Shown here: positions 1 through 6,703 of the stretch, piece by piece
Position numbering within the stretch: position 1 is the stretch's first letter
Layout of the letters: every line of letters begins with the position of its first letter
NCBI GenBank assembly: GCA_025964055.1
Contig: JAOPZP010000536.1
Coordinates: 1 to 8,294, forward strand
DNA length: 8,294 bases
Direction of reading: 5' to 3'
From: Conexibacter sp.
Lineage (GTDB): Bacteria; Actinomycetota; Thermoleophilia; Solirubrobacterales; Solirubrobacteraceae
Position numbers and translations under genes: made by a program
The notes under the pieces: generated by a model
Told to the model about the DNA's origin: nothing
Database searches by the model: none
What the model saw: only the letters and a program-made list of their open reading frames with translations

Positions 1-155
1 ACCGCCGCGGCGCGGTCGCGCAGCTGCGCGTAGGTCACCCGCTGCCCGCCGCCGGCCAGCGCGACGTGCTCCGGCCGGCGCTCCGCCGAGTCCCACACCA
101 GCGACGCCACGTTGGGCACCGACGTCCCGGTCCCCCAGCCCTGCTGTCGACCCAT
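1..155 (-). CDS. AMP-forming acyl-CoA ligase, N-terminal fragment (cut by window edge)
   Basis: Only about 51 N-terminal residues are present; the gene continues beyond base 1. The visible part has the usual opening of the ANL (AMP-binding acyl-CoA/acid-CoA ligase) family: a helix with AERRPEHVAL (residues 24-33), then a short hairpin and the VTYAQLRDRAA segment (40-50), equivalent to the family's 'TYxEL' element. The ATP-binding and A8 motifs lie outside the window, so the acid substrate cannot be judged. Family members make acyl-AMP and then acyl-CoA, which would supply substrate to the hydratase, dehydrogenase and thiolase upstream. Two in-frame ATGs exist. The one at 155 has a GGGAG element 8 bases upstream and is preferred. 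The one at 179 would begin 7 bases after the hydratase stop but has no convincing ribosome binding site. It is the last visible gene of the minus-strand operon. Confidence 0.72.
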   Translation of the reverse strand, partial: MGRQQGWGTGTSVPNVASLVWDSAERRPEHVALAGGGQRVTYAQLRDRAAA

Positions 156-186
156 CGTCTCCGCTCCCGTGTCGCTCATGGCTTGC

Positions 187-963
187 TCAGCGCCCGCGCC
201 AGACGGCGGGGCGCTTCTCGGCGAACGCGACGGCGCCCTCCTGGGCGTCCTCGGAGCCGTGGACGCGGGCGACGATCGGCTCCTGCCGGCGCCAGCCCTC
301 CTCCAGACCCCACTCCGTCGCGTGCTCCACGATGTGCTTGGTCGCGGCCAGCGCCAGCGGCGCGTTGGGGGTGATCTCGGCGGCCAGCGCCAGGGCGACC
401 GTCAGCGCCTCGCCCGGCTCGGCCAGGCGGTTGACGACGCCGAGCTCGTGCAGCCGCTCGGCGCTCATCGGCTCACCGGTCAGCCCGATCTCCATGGCCG
501 CGTGGTAGGGCATCCGCTGCGCGAGACGCAGCAGTCCGCCGCCGGCCGCGATCAGCGAGCGCTTGACCTCCGGCAGCCCCATGCGGGCGCCACGGGCCGC
601 GACGATCAGGTCGCACGCGAGCGCGACCTCCAGTCCGCCCGCCACCGCGAAGCCCTCGACCGCGGCGATCAGCGGCTTGCGCGACGCGCGCCGCACGATG
701 CCCGCGAACCCGCGGTCGCCCACCATTGGCGTCTCGCCGCGGGCGAACCCCTTGAGGTCCATCCCCGCCGAGAACCCGCCGCCGGCGCCGGTGAGCACGC
801 CGATCGCGAGCGCGTCGTCGACGTCGAGGCGGTCCAGCGCCGCGGCGATGCCCTGCGCCACGGCGACGTTGACGGCGTTGCGCGCCGCGGGCCGGTCGAT
901 CGTGATGACCAGGACGTCGCCCTCGACGGCGCTGCGGACGGCGGCAGCCGTGTCGGCGGCCAT
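187..963 (-). CDS. Enoyl-CoA hydratase/isomerase (crotonase) family protein
   Basis: The 258-residue protein has the usual length of a single-domain crotonase. Visible signatures are FSAGMDLK (64-71), the first oxyanion-hole strand; AVEGFAVAGGLEVALACDLIVA (101-122), the second oxyanion-hole loop and core helix; and the MGLPEVKRSLIAAGGG region (128-143). By alignment with rat mitochondrial hydratase from memory, both catalytic glutamates are kept: Glu112 (in AGGLE) matches Glu144 and Glu132 (in LPE) matches Glu164. A true hydratase is therefore plausible. The expected reaction is reversible hydration of a 2-enoyl-CoA to a 3-hydroxyacyl-CoA; isomerase or ring-acting relatives cannot be excluded. 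The ATG at 963 overlaps the stop of the upstream dehydrogenase by one base (TGATG), so translation is probably coupled. The open frame continues upstream of this ATG only as a shadow of the dehydrogenase gene. Confidence 0.93.
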   Translation of the reverse strand: MAADTAAAVRSAVEGDVLVITIDRPAARNAVNVAVAQGIAAALDRLDVDDALAIGVLTGAGGGFSAGMDLKGFARGETPMVGDRGFAGIVRRASRKPLIAAVEGFAVAGGLEVALACDLIVAARGARMGLPEVKRSLIAAGGGLLRLAQRMPYHAAMEIGLTGEPMSAERLHELGVVNRLAEPGEALTVALALAAEITPNAPLALAATKHIVEHATEWGLEEGWRRQEPIVARVHGSEDAQEGAVAFAEKRPAVWRGR

Positions 964-1697
964 CAGGCCGCGATCCCGCCGTCGACCGGCAGCACCGTGC
1001 CGGTCACGTAGCCGGCCTCGTCGGAGGCCAGGAACGCGACCGCCGCCGAGATCTCGGAGGGATCGGCGTAGCGCCCCATCGGGATCAGCTGCTCGCTGGC
1101 CCGCTTGCGGTCCTCCGGGATCGAGGCGATCATCCGCGTCTCGGCGTTGGGCGAGATCGCGTTGACCGTGACGCCGAAGCGCGCGAGCTCCTTGGCGGCG
1201 GTCTTCGTGAAGCCGATGATCCCGGCCTTGGCCGAGGCGTAGTTGGCCTGCCCGACGTTGCCGTGCAGGCCCGAGTACGACGTGACGTTGACGACGCGCC
1301 CGTTGCGCTGGGCGCGGAAGTACGGGACGCACGCGCGGGTGAACCGGAAGGTCCCGCCGAGGTGGACGGCCATCACGACCTCCCAGTCCTCGTCGGTGAG
1401 CTTCCAGAGGACCGCGTCGCGCAGGATGCCCGCGTTGTTGACCAGCACGTCGATGCTTCCCGTGCGCTCCGCCGTCGTGGTGACGACGCGGTCGACGTCG
1501 GCGGTGCAGCTGACGTCGGCGACGACCGGCGTGGCGTCGAGGTCGGCGGCGGCCGCGCGCAGCTCCTCCTCGTCGCGGTCGATCATCACGACGTCGGCCT
1601 GGGCCGCGGCGAACGTCTCGGCGATCGCGAGGCCGATGCCGCGTGCGGCGCCGGTGACGAGCACGGTGCGCCCGCGGAAGTCATGGGTGATGTTCAC
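963..1697 (-). CDS. SDR-family 3-hydroxyacyl-CoA/3-oxoacyl reductase-like dehydrogenase (FabG-like)
   Basis: A 244-residue classical short-chain dehydrogenase. The Rossmann motif TGAARGIG is at 15-22, NNAG at 87-90, and the catalytic Ser140, Tyr153 and Lys157 sit in the NVTSYSG...NYASAK block; the C-terminal motif is TGTVLPVDGG (232-241). Asp40 ends the second beta strand (VVMID), which in this family favours NAD(H) over NADP(H). That suits an oxidative, catabolic role. The fourth catalytic position, usually Asn, is His112 in AVHLGGTF, as in peroxisomal multifunctional enzyme type 2 dehydrogenases that act on 3-hydroxyacyl-CoA. The likely reaction is oxidation of a 3-hydroxyacyl-CoA to the 3-oxoacyl-CoA used by the neighbouring thiolase. 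The start is GTG at 1697, overlapping the thiolase stop by four bases (GTGA), with GAGG 7 bases upstream. A biosynthetic FabG role is less likely in this context. Confidence 0.92.
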   Translation of the reverse strand: MNITHDFRGRTVLVTGAARGIGLAIAETFAAAQADVVMIDRDEEELRAAAADLDATPVVADVSCTADVDRVVTTTAERTGSIDVLVNNAGILRDAVLWKLTDEDWEVVMAVHLGGTFRFTRACVPYFRAQRNGRVVNVTSYSGLHGNVGQANYASAKAGIIGFTKTAAKELARFGVTVNAISPNAETRMIASIPEDRKRASEQLIPMGRYADPSEISAAVAFLASDEAGYVTGTVLPVDGGIAA

Positions 1698-2878
1698 GAC
1701 AGCACCTCGAACAGGCCTGCGGCGCCCATGCCGCCGCCGACGCACATGGTCACGACGACCCACCGCACGCCGCGCCGCCGGCCCTCGACGAGCGCGTGGC
1801 CGACGAGCCGGGTGCCGCTCATGCCGTAGGGATGGCCGACGGCGATCGCGCCGCCGTCGACGTTGAGCCGGTCCTCGGGCAGGCCGAGCGTGTCGGCGCA
1901 GTACAGCGCCTGGCTGGCGAAGGCCTCGTTGAGCTCCCAGAGCCCGATGTCCTCGACGGTCAGGCCGGCGCGCTCGAGCAGGCGCGGCACTGCCAGGACG
2001 GGGCCGATCCCCATCTCGTCGGGCTCGCACCCGACGACGGTGAAGCCGCGGAACGCGCCGAGCGGCACGATGCCGCGGCGCTGCGCCAGCGCGCCGTCCA
2101 TCACGACGCAGGCGGCGGCGCCGTCCGACAGCTGGCTCGCGTTGCCCGCGGTCACCGTCCCGCCGTCGGTGACCGGCGCCAGCGACGCGAGCGCGTCGGC
2201 GGTCGTCTGCGGGCGGTTGCACTCGTCGACGGTGAGCGTCACCGGCTGCGTCGTGACCTCGCCGGTGACGCGGTCGACGACGCGCTTGACGGTCTCGATC
2301 GGCACGATCTCGGCGTCGAAGCGCCCGGCCTCCTGGGCGGCCGCCGTGCGCCGCTGGCTCCGCAGCGCGAAGGCGTCCTGGCGCTCGCGGTCGACCCCGT
2401 AGCGATCGGCCACGACCTCGGCGGTCGCGATCATGGTGTGGAAGATCTCGGGCTTGTGCTCCGCCAGCCACGGGTCCTCGGCCATGAAGAGGTTGGCGTG
2501 GTCGTTCTGCACGAGGCTGATCGACTCCAGGCCGCCGGCGACCAGCGCCTCGACCTCGCCGGCCATGACGCGCTGGGACGCCATGGCGATCGTCTGCAGG
2601 CCCGTGGAGCAGAAGCGGTTGATCGTCACGCCGGGCGTGCTGACCGGCAGGCCGGCGCGCAGCGCGACCTGGCGGGCGATGTTGCCGCCCGTCGTGCCCT
2701 CGCTCAGCGAGCCGCCGACGACGACGTCCTGCACCTCGGCCGGGTCGAGCCCGGAGCGCTCCACGGCCGCGGCGACGGCGTGGGCGCCGAGCGTGGCGCC
2801 GTGGGTGGCGTTGAGCGCCCCGCGGTAGGCCTTGCCGATCGGCGTGCGCGCGTAGGACGCGATCACCGCCTCCGTCAT
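1694..2878 (-). CDS. Acetyl-CoA C-acyltransferase (thiolase family)
   Basis: The 394-residue protein has the standard length of a type I/II thiolase. The nucleophile Cys90 lies in INRFCSTGLQ, the NEAF motif is at 317-320, His349 is in GHPYGMSG and the second active-site cysteine Cys379 is in MCVGGGMG. GNASQLSDGA (245-254) is also typical. All catalytic residues are present, so an active enzyme is expected. It would cleave a 3-oxoacyl-CoA with CoA to give acetyl-CoA (or propionyl-CoA) and a shortened acyl-CoA. The conserved NRFC block and the position beside a hydratase and a dehydrogenase point to degradation rather than acetoacetyl-CoA synthesis. The ATG at 2878 has GAGGG 5 bases upstream. 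It is the first gene of the acyl-CoA block, 104 bases after the permease stop. Confidence 0.94.
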   Translation of the reverse strand: MTEAVIASYARTPIGKAYRGALNATHGATLGAHAVAAAVERSGLDPAEVQDVVVGGSLSEGTTGGNIARQVALRAGLPVSTPGVTINRFCSTGLQTIAMASQRVMAGEVEALVAGGLESISLVQNDHANLFMAEDPWLAEHKPEIFHTMIATAEVVADRYGVDRERQDAFALRSQRRTAAAQEAGRFDAEIVPIETVKRVVDRVTGEVTTQPVTLTVDECNRPQTTADALASLAPVTDGGTVTAGNASQLSDGAAACVVMDGALAQRRGIVPLGAFRGFTVVGCEPDEMGIGPVLAVPRLLERAGLTVEDIGLWELNEAFASQALYCADTLGLPEDRLNVDGGAIAVGHPYGMSGTRLVGHALVEGRRRGVRWVVVTMCVGGGMGAAGLFEVLS

Positions 2879-2953
2879 CGGGTCCCTCGGTGGGCGTGCG
2901 GAATGGTCACAGGGTGTCTCCCATGGTCGGGCTCGGATGCAGTGCGGTGGAGG

Positions 2954-2980
2954 CGGCGGCGGAGGATGAGGCCGCCGCCG
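2954..2980 (-). terminator. GC-rich hairpin after the permease stop (weak or partial terminator)
   Basis: A 9-bp perfect stem (2954-2962 with 2972-2980) and a 9-base loop start two bases past the permease stop on the minus strand. No T-run follows, so it does not look like a standard intrinsic terminator. It may reduce read-through into the thiolase block or protect the transporter mRNA 3' end. The rest of the 104-bp gap shows no clear promoter and no copy of the ACTTGA-type operator. Confidence 0.4.
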
Positions 2981-2982
2981 GT

Positions 2983-3975
2983 TCAGCCCGCCTGGCGGCG
3001 GGCCAGGGTGCCGACGCCGACCGCGAAGATCAGCAGCCCACCCTGGAAGAGGTACTGGTAGTAGGTGTTGATGCCGGTGATCGCGATGGCGTTGAAGCCG
3101 ACCGCCACCGTGAGCACGCCGAGCAGCGTGCCGACGATGTGGAACTGCCCGTCGCGCAGGACCGCCGAGCCGAAGAACGCCGCGGCGAACGCGCTGAGCA
3201 TGTAGCCGTCGCCGCCGTCGACCGAGGCGCTGCCGGTGCGCGACGCCAGCAGCACGCCGGTCACCGCGGCGCACGCGCCGGCCAGCACGAAGACCAGCGT
3301 GCGGGTGCGGTCGACGCGGATGCCCGAGAGGCGCGCCGCGACCGGATTGCCGCCGACCGCCTGCATCGACTGCCCGAGGATGGTGCGGTTGAGCAGCACC
3401 CACAGCAGCGCGGCGACGACGACCATCACGTACACCGGGTACGGAATCCCGAACAGCTTGCCGAGCGAGAGGTTGATGAACTGCTCGGTGTTGTTGACGC
3501 TCACCGGCAGGCCGCCGGAGATGGCGTAGTTGATGCCGACGACCACCGTCCCCACGCCGAGCGTCGCGACCAGCGCGTTGACGCGGATGCGCGTGATCAG
3601 CAGGCCGTTGACCAGGCCGACCGTGGCGCCGAGCGCGATCGCCACCAGGAACGCCAGCGGGATGCTGAAGTTCTGCTTGAGCATCAGCTCGCAGGCGACC
3701 ACGCCGCAGAGGCTGGCGTTGTAGCCGATGCTCAGGTCGAACTCCCCGGCCAGCAGCGGGAAGGTCAGGCCCATCGCGATGATCGCGGCCAGCGCGCACT
3801 GGTTGAGGATGTTGATCGCGTTGTCCTTCGTCGGAAACGCGGTCGGCTCGATGATCGAGAACGTCACGATCATGAGGACGAGGACGAAGATCGCGCCGTA
3901 GCGACCCAGCAGCTGGCGGGCGTCGAACGACGGCCGGCCGGCGAGCCCCGCGGCGTTGACGGGCATGTCGGTCAT
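2983..3975 (-). CDS. CUT2-type ABC importer permease (RbsC-like, BPD_transp_2 family)
   Basis: A 330-residue inner-membrane permease of the ribose/xylose/autoinducer-2 family. Hydrophobic segments run through the protein, for example around 27-42, 57-76, 104-124, 133-152, 180-196, 225-244, 260-272 and 280-300. Family motifs are GEFDLSIG (77-84), NALVATLG (133-140) and the cytoplasmic coupling loop AVGGNPVAARLSGIR (206-220), which docks on the ATPase. Length and motifs match RbsC-like proteins. Only one permease gene is present, so it would act as a homodimer with the double ATPase. The ATG at 3975 overlaps the ATPase stop by four bases (ATGA), with GGAG 8 bases upstream, so the two are translationally coupled. 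The transported ligand cannot be inferred from the permease. Confidence 0.93.
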   Translation of the reverse strand: MTDMPVNAAGLAGRPSFDARQLLGRYGAIFVLVLMIVTFSIIEPTAFPTKDNAINILNQCALAAIIAMGLTFPLLAGEFDLSIGYNASLCGVVACELMLKQNFSIPLAFLVAIALGATVGLVNGLLITRIRVNALVATLGVGTVVVGINYAISGGLPVSVNNTEQFINLSLGKLFGIPYPVYVMVVVAALLWVLLNRTILGQSMQAVGGNPVAARLSGIRVDRTRTLVFVLAGACAAVTGVLLASRTGSASVDGGDGYMLSAFAAAFFGSAVLRDGQFHIVGTLLGVLTVAVGFNAIAITGINTYYQYLFQGGLLIFAVGVGTLARRQAG

Positions 3976-5546
3976 CGTGCTTCTCCCGTTGCGTAGCAGA
4001 GGGCGGTGAGCCGCTCCTTGGTGGCCTGCGGGCCGTCGACCATGTCGGTGATCCGGCCCTCCTGCATGACGGCGACGCGGTGGCACATCGCCAGCTCCTC
4101 GAAGTCGCTGGAGATGACGATCACCGCCGTCCCGGTCTCCGCGAGCGCGCGGATGATCGCGTAGAGCTCCTCGCGCGCCCCGACGTCGACGCCGACCGTC
4201 GGCTCGTCGAGGATCAGCAGCCGCGGCCCGGTGGCCACGTACTTGCTGACGACGACCTTCTGCTGGTTGCCGCCGCTGAGCTCGGAGACCCGCTGGCGGA
4301 CCGACGGCGTCTTGATGCCGAAGCGCTGCACCATGTCGGCCGCGCGCGCCCGGCCCTTCTTGGGGCTCGTGAACGGCAGCCCGGGACGCCAGCGGTTGCG
4401 GTCCTCGGTGGCGAGCGAGACGTTGAAGGCGACCGACTCCAGGAGGAGCAGGCCCTGGGAGCGGCGCTCCTCGGGGATCAGCGCCACGCCCTGGCGGATC
4501 GCGTCGTACGGCGACTTGGGGTGGTACGGCTTGCCGTCGAGCTCCATGGTCCCCGCCGTCGCCTTGTCGGCGCCGAACAGGAGGCGGGCCAGCTCGGTCC
4601 GGCCGGCCCCGACGAGGCCGGCGATGCCGAGGATCTCGCCGCGCTGGACGTCGAGCGAGACGTCGCGGACGCGCGGCGCGGCGGCCAGCGAGGACACGCT
4701 CAGCACGCACTGCGCGTCGCGCGGCGGGCCGGCGCCCGCCTCGGGCGCGTGGACCTCGTGCCCGACGATGTGGTGCGTCAGCTGGGCGCGGTCGAGGTCG
4801 CCGGCGGGGTAGGTGCCGACCAGCCCGCCGTTGCGCAGCACCGTGACGTCGTCGGCGAGGCGCAGCACCTCGTCGAGGCGATGCGAGATGTAGATGATGG
4901 CCACGCCGGAGGCGGTCAGCCCCTCGACGACGCCGAACAGCCGCTCGGCCTCGTCCTCCGTGAAGGACGCCGTGGGCTCGTCCATGGCGATCAGACGCGC
5001 GTCGCGCATGAGCGAGCGGCCGAGGGAGACCATCCAGCGGTCGTTGACGCTGAGGCGGGCGACCTCGACGTCGAGGTCGACGTCTGCGCCGAGCTGCGCG
5101 AGCACCTCGCGGGCCCGCGCCCGGGCCGCGCGCCGGTCGAGCATGCCGCGGCGGCTGCCGCCCTCGTAGCCCAGGGCCATGTTCTGCGCCACCGAGAACT
5201 TCGGGACGAGGTTGAGCTCCTGGTGGATGAAGTTCAGGCCGAGGCGCGTCGACTCCTGCGGCGTGCGGATGTCGACCTGCTCGCCGTCGACCAGCACCGT
5301 CCCGCTGTCGGCGTGCTCGACGCCGGCGAGGATCTTGACGAGCGTCGACTTCCCGGCGCCGTTGGCGCCGACGAGGGCGTGGACGCTTCCGGCGTCCACG
5401 GTCAGCGACGGGCCGCGCAGCGCCTGGATGCCGCCGTAGTGCTTGGCGAGCTCGCGGACCTCGAGCAGCGGAGGGCTGCTCGGGGCAGCGGCGCTCCGCG
5501 CGCCGGCGGCGGTGGTGACCGCCGCGCTGTCGGTGCTGGTCGTCAC
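3972..5546 (-). CDS. CUT2-type sugar-like ABC importer ATPase with two nucleotide-binding domains (RbsA/MglA-like)
   Basis: A 524-residue tandem ATPase. Domain 1 (about 27-265) has Walker A GANGAGKST (60-68), Q-loop IHQE (107-110), Walker B LIAMDEPTA (185-193) and the H-loop His222. Its signature motif is unusual: LSVND followed by Arg-Trp, where relatives usually have Gln-Gln. Domain 2 (about 280-515) has the degenerate Walker A GLVGAGRTEL (310-319, Arg in place of Lys), IPEERRSQGL (357-366), the signature LSGGNQQK (423-430), Walker B LILDEPT (444-450) and ISSD in place of the H-loop. That asymmetry is normal for this family. A low-complexity Ala/Ser-rich tail fills residues 1-26. The start is GTG at 5546, with AAAGGGG 8 bases upstream. 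A GTG at 5570 is in frame, but it lies 11 bases from a hairpin and has no binding site. The protein energises the neighbouring permease. Confidence 0.93.
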   Translation of the reverse strand: MTTSTDSAAVTTAAGARSAAAPSSPPLLEVRELAKHYGGIQALRGPSLTVDAGSVHALVGANGAGKSTLVKILAGVEHADSGTVLVDGEQVDIRTPQESTRLGLNFIHQELNLVPKFSVAQNMALGYEGGSRRGMLDRRAARARAREVLAQLGADVDLDVEVARLSVNDRWMVSLGRSLMRDARLIAMDEPTASFTEDEAERLFGVVEGLTASGVAIIYISHRLDEVLRLADDVTVLRNGGLVGTYPAGDLDRAQLTHHIVGHEVHAPEAGAGPPRDAQCVLSVSSLAAAPRVRDVSLDVQRGEILGIAGLVGAGRTELARLLFGADKATAGTMELDGKPYHPKSPYDAIRQGVALIPEERRSQGLLLLESVAFNVSLATEDRNRWRPGLPFTSPKKGRARAADMVQRFGIKTPSVRQRVSELSGGNQQKVVVSKYVATGPRLLILDEPTVGVDVGAREELYAIIRALAETGTAVIVISSDFEELAMCHRVAVMQEGRITDMVDGPQATKERLTALCYATGEAR

Positions 5547-5554
5547 GTGTGGAT

Positions 5555-5561
5555 CCCCTTT
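5555..5561 (-). promoter_or_regulatory. Ribosome binding site that fixes the ATPase start
   Basis: AAAGGGG on the minus strand, 8 bases upstream of the GTG at 5546. It lies inside the frame if translation began at the alternative GTG at 5570, and so argues for the shorter protein. Confidence 0.65.
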
Positions 5562-5581
5562 CTCGCTCACGGCCGTGCGGT

Positions 5582-5617
5582 GGGCGCGGGGCCGGCCGGG
5601 TGCCCGGCCCCGCGCCC
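5582..5617 (-). terminator. Strong intercistronic hairpin between binding protein and ATPase genes
   Basis: A perfect 14-bp, almost pure G/C stem (5582-5595 with 5604-5617) with an 8-base loop starts about five bases after the binding-protein stop. No T-run follows. In importer operons such a structure commonly stabilises the upstream message and partially terminates transcription, so that the binding protein is made in excess over the ATPase and permease. That role is inferred here. Confidence 0.6.
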
Positions 5618-5622
5618 CCGGA

Positions 5623-6630
5623 TCACTGCGTCTTCGCCGCGTCCGGGTGCTGGGCGACGAAGTCCGCGACGTTCTGCTGGTTGACGAGAACCGACGGGAT
5701 GTTCTCCTCCAGCGGCGGGCTGTCGACGCCGTTGGCCACCATCTTGGGCGTGGCGGCGACCATCTCGACGCCGGCCTTGGTGGCGTCCAGCCAGGCCGTG
5801 GCCGTCTGGGTCTTGGCCTGGATGTTCTTCAGCTCGGCCGGCTGGCCGTTGATGCCGTAGACCTTCACGTCGGTGCGGCCGGCCTGCCGCAGGGCGGCCG
5901 TGGCGCCGAGGGCCGCGTCGCCGTTGCAGCCCCACACGGCCAGGGGGCCGGAGTTCTTGGGGTGCTTGGCCAGCCACGCCTGCGTGAACGTGGTGCCCGA
6001 CTCGACCGCGCCCGGGATCTTGATCTCCTGGCGCGACAGCTGGATGGTCGTCGGCTTGATCGCCGACTTCAGCGCGGCCTCGCGGAGGCGGCACGGCAGG
6101 CCGGGCGTGTAGCCCAGCGCCAGGGCGGCGCCCTTGCCGCCGGCGTCCTTGACGAGCTCCGCGGCGATCTGGTCGCCGTCGAGCTTGCCCGCGTTCCAGT
6201 TGGACTCGACGCCGGGGCCGGTGCCGCCGGCCAGCGAGAAGACCGGGATCTTCGCGGCCTTGGCGGCGAGCACGCCGCCCGCCATGGACTCGGCCGGGAA
6301 GACCGAGGTGAAGATCGCGTCGACCTTCTTCTGCACGAGGTTCTGGATGCCGCCGATCGCCTTGTCGGGCGAGCCCTGGGCGTCGATGACGATCGTCTTC
6401 CAGCCCTTCTTCTTGGCCTCTGCGACGTAGCTCGTCAGCGCCTGCTGCGAGGTGAGGTCGGCGGACGAGAAGCCCACCAGCCCCACGGAGTAGCTCTTGC
6501 CGCTGGAACCACTCGCCGCGCTGCCGGATGCCGCAGCGGTGTCCGACTTGTTGTCGTTGCTGCTGCCACAGCCCGCGCTGACGAGGCACCCGGCGATTCC
6601 GCCGAGCACCATCAATCTCCTGACCTGCAT
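5623..6630 (-). CDS. Periplasmic-type substrate-binding lipoprotein of a CUT2 ABC importer (Peripla_BP_4-like)
   Basis: A 335-residue secreted binding protein. The N-terminus has Arg4-Arg5, a short hydrophobic stretch and a probable lipidated Cys21 (VSAGC), followed by a Ser/Gly/Ala/Asp linker (22-45). An IAGC at 12-15 also fits a lipobox but leaves a very short signal. The mature part starts with YSVGLVGFSS (47-56) and shows the two-lobed fold of ribose-type proteins: DAIFTSVFP (104-112), IPVFSLAGG (128-136) and VWGCNGDAALGATAALRQAGRTDVKVYGING (232-262). Compared with E. coli ribose-binding protein (from memory), the Asp-Arg after the IPV strand is Ala134-Gly135 and the Asp of GFDG is Asn261, so a classic sugar is doubtful. 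The ATG at 6630 has an excellent AGGAGGG 5 bases upstream. It is the first gene of the importer operon. Confidence 0.92.
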   Translation of the reverse strand: MQVRRLMVLGGIAGCLVSAGCGSSNDNKSDTAAASGSAASGSSGKSYSVGLVGFSSADLTSQQALTSYVAEAKKKGWKTIVIDAQGSPDKAIGGIQNLVQKKVDAIFTSVFPAESMAGGVLAAKAAKIPVFSLAGGTGPGVESNWNAGKLDGDQIAAELVKDAGGKGAALALGYTPGLPCRLREAALKSAIKPTTIQLSRQEIKIPGAVESGTTFTQAWLAKHPKNSGPLAVWGCNGDAALGATAALRQAGRTDVKVYGINGQPAELKNIQAKTQTATAWLDATKAGVEMVAATPKMVANGVDSPPLEENIPSVLVNQQNVADFVAQHPDAAKTQ

Positions 6631-6649
6631 GCAAACCCTCCTCGTAGGG

Positions 6650-6680
6650 CCGCGCGGCCTTCGTGAGGCAGACCGCGCGG
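6650..6680 (-). repeat. CCGCGCGG inverted repeat in the leader of the importer operon
   Basis: Two copies of the self-complementary octamer CCGCGCGG (6650-6657 and 6673-6680) flank 15 bases. The left copy sits within the 12-bp palindrome GGCCGCGCGGCC (6648-6659). In RNA the copies can form an 8-bp stem that ends 8 bases before the AGGAGGG ribosome binding site. A role in translation or mRNA stability is possible but unproven. Confidence 0.4.
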
Positions 6681-6703
6681 AAAGACCCGTCTGTTCCCCG
6701 TGC

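Noticed and set aside
112..1011. Long plus-strand open frame opposite the hydratase gene
   Set aside because: Its product is rich in Arg, Asp, Gly and Ala with no domain pattern. The minus strand carries a complete catalytic crotonase, so this is a GC-driven shadow.
1698..2471. Long N-terminal extension of the dehydrogenase frame
   Set aside because: The upstream part is an Arg-rich out-of-frame reading of the thiolase gene. The GTG at 1697 has a ribosome binding site and starts the Rossmann domain at the right distance.
2912..2930. Five-codon ATG-to-TGA mini-frame ahead of the thiolase gene on the minus strand
   Set aside because: Too short, without a ribosome binding site or an attenuator arrangement; expected by chance.
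1796..3996. Two overlapping plus-strand open frames (1796-3061 and 2890-3996) opposite thiolase and permease
   Set aside because: Both are Asp/Arg/Gly/Ala-rich shadow frames with no recognisable fold, lying over well-supported minus-strand genes.
4080..5684. 534-codon plus-strand open frame opposite the ATPase gene
   Set aside because: Low-complexity composition without motifs, and no ribosome binding site of note. The opposite strand has all ABC ATPase motifs in order.
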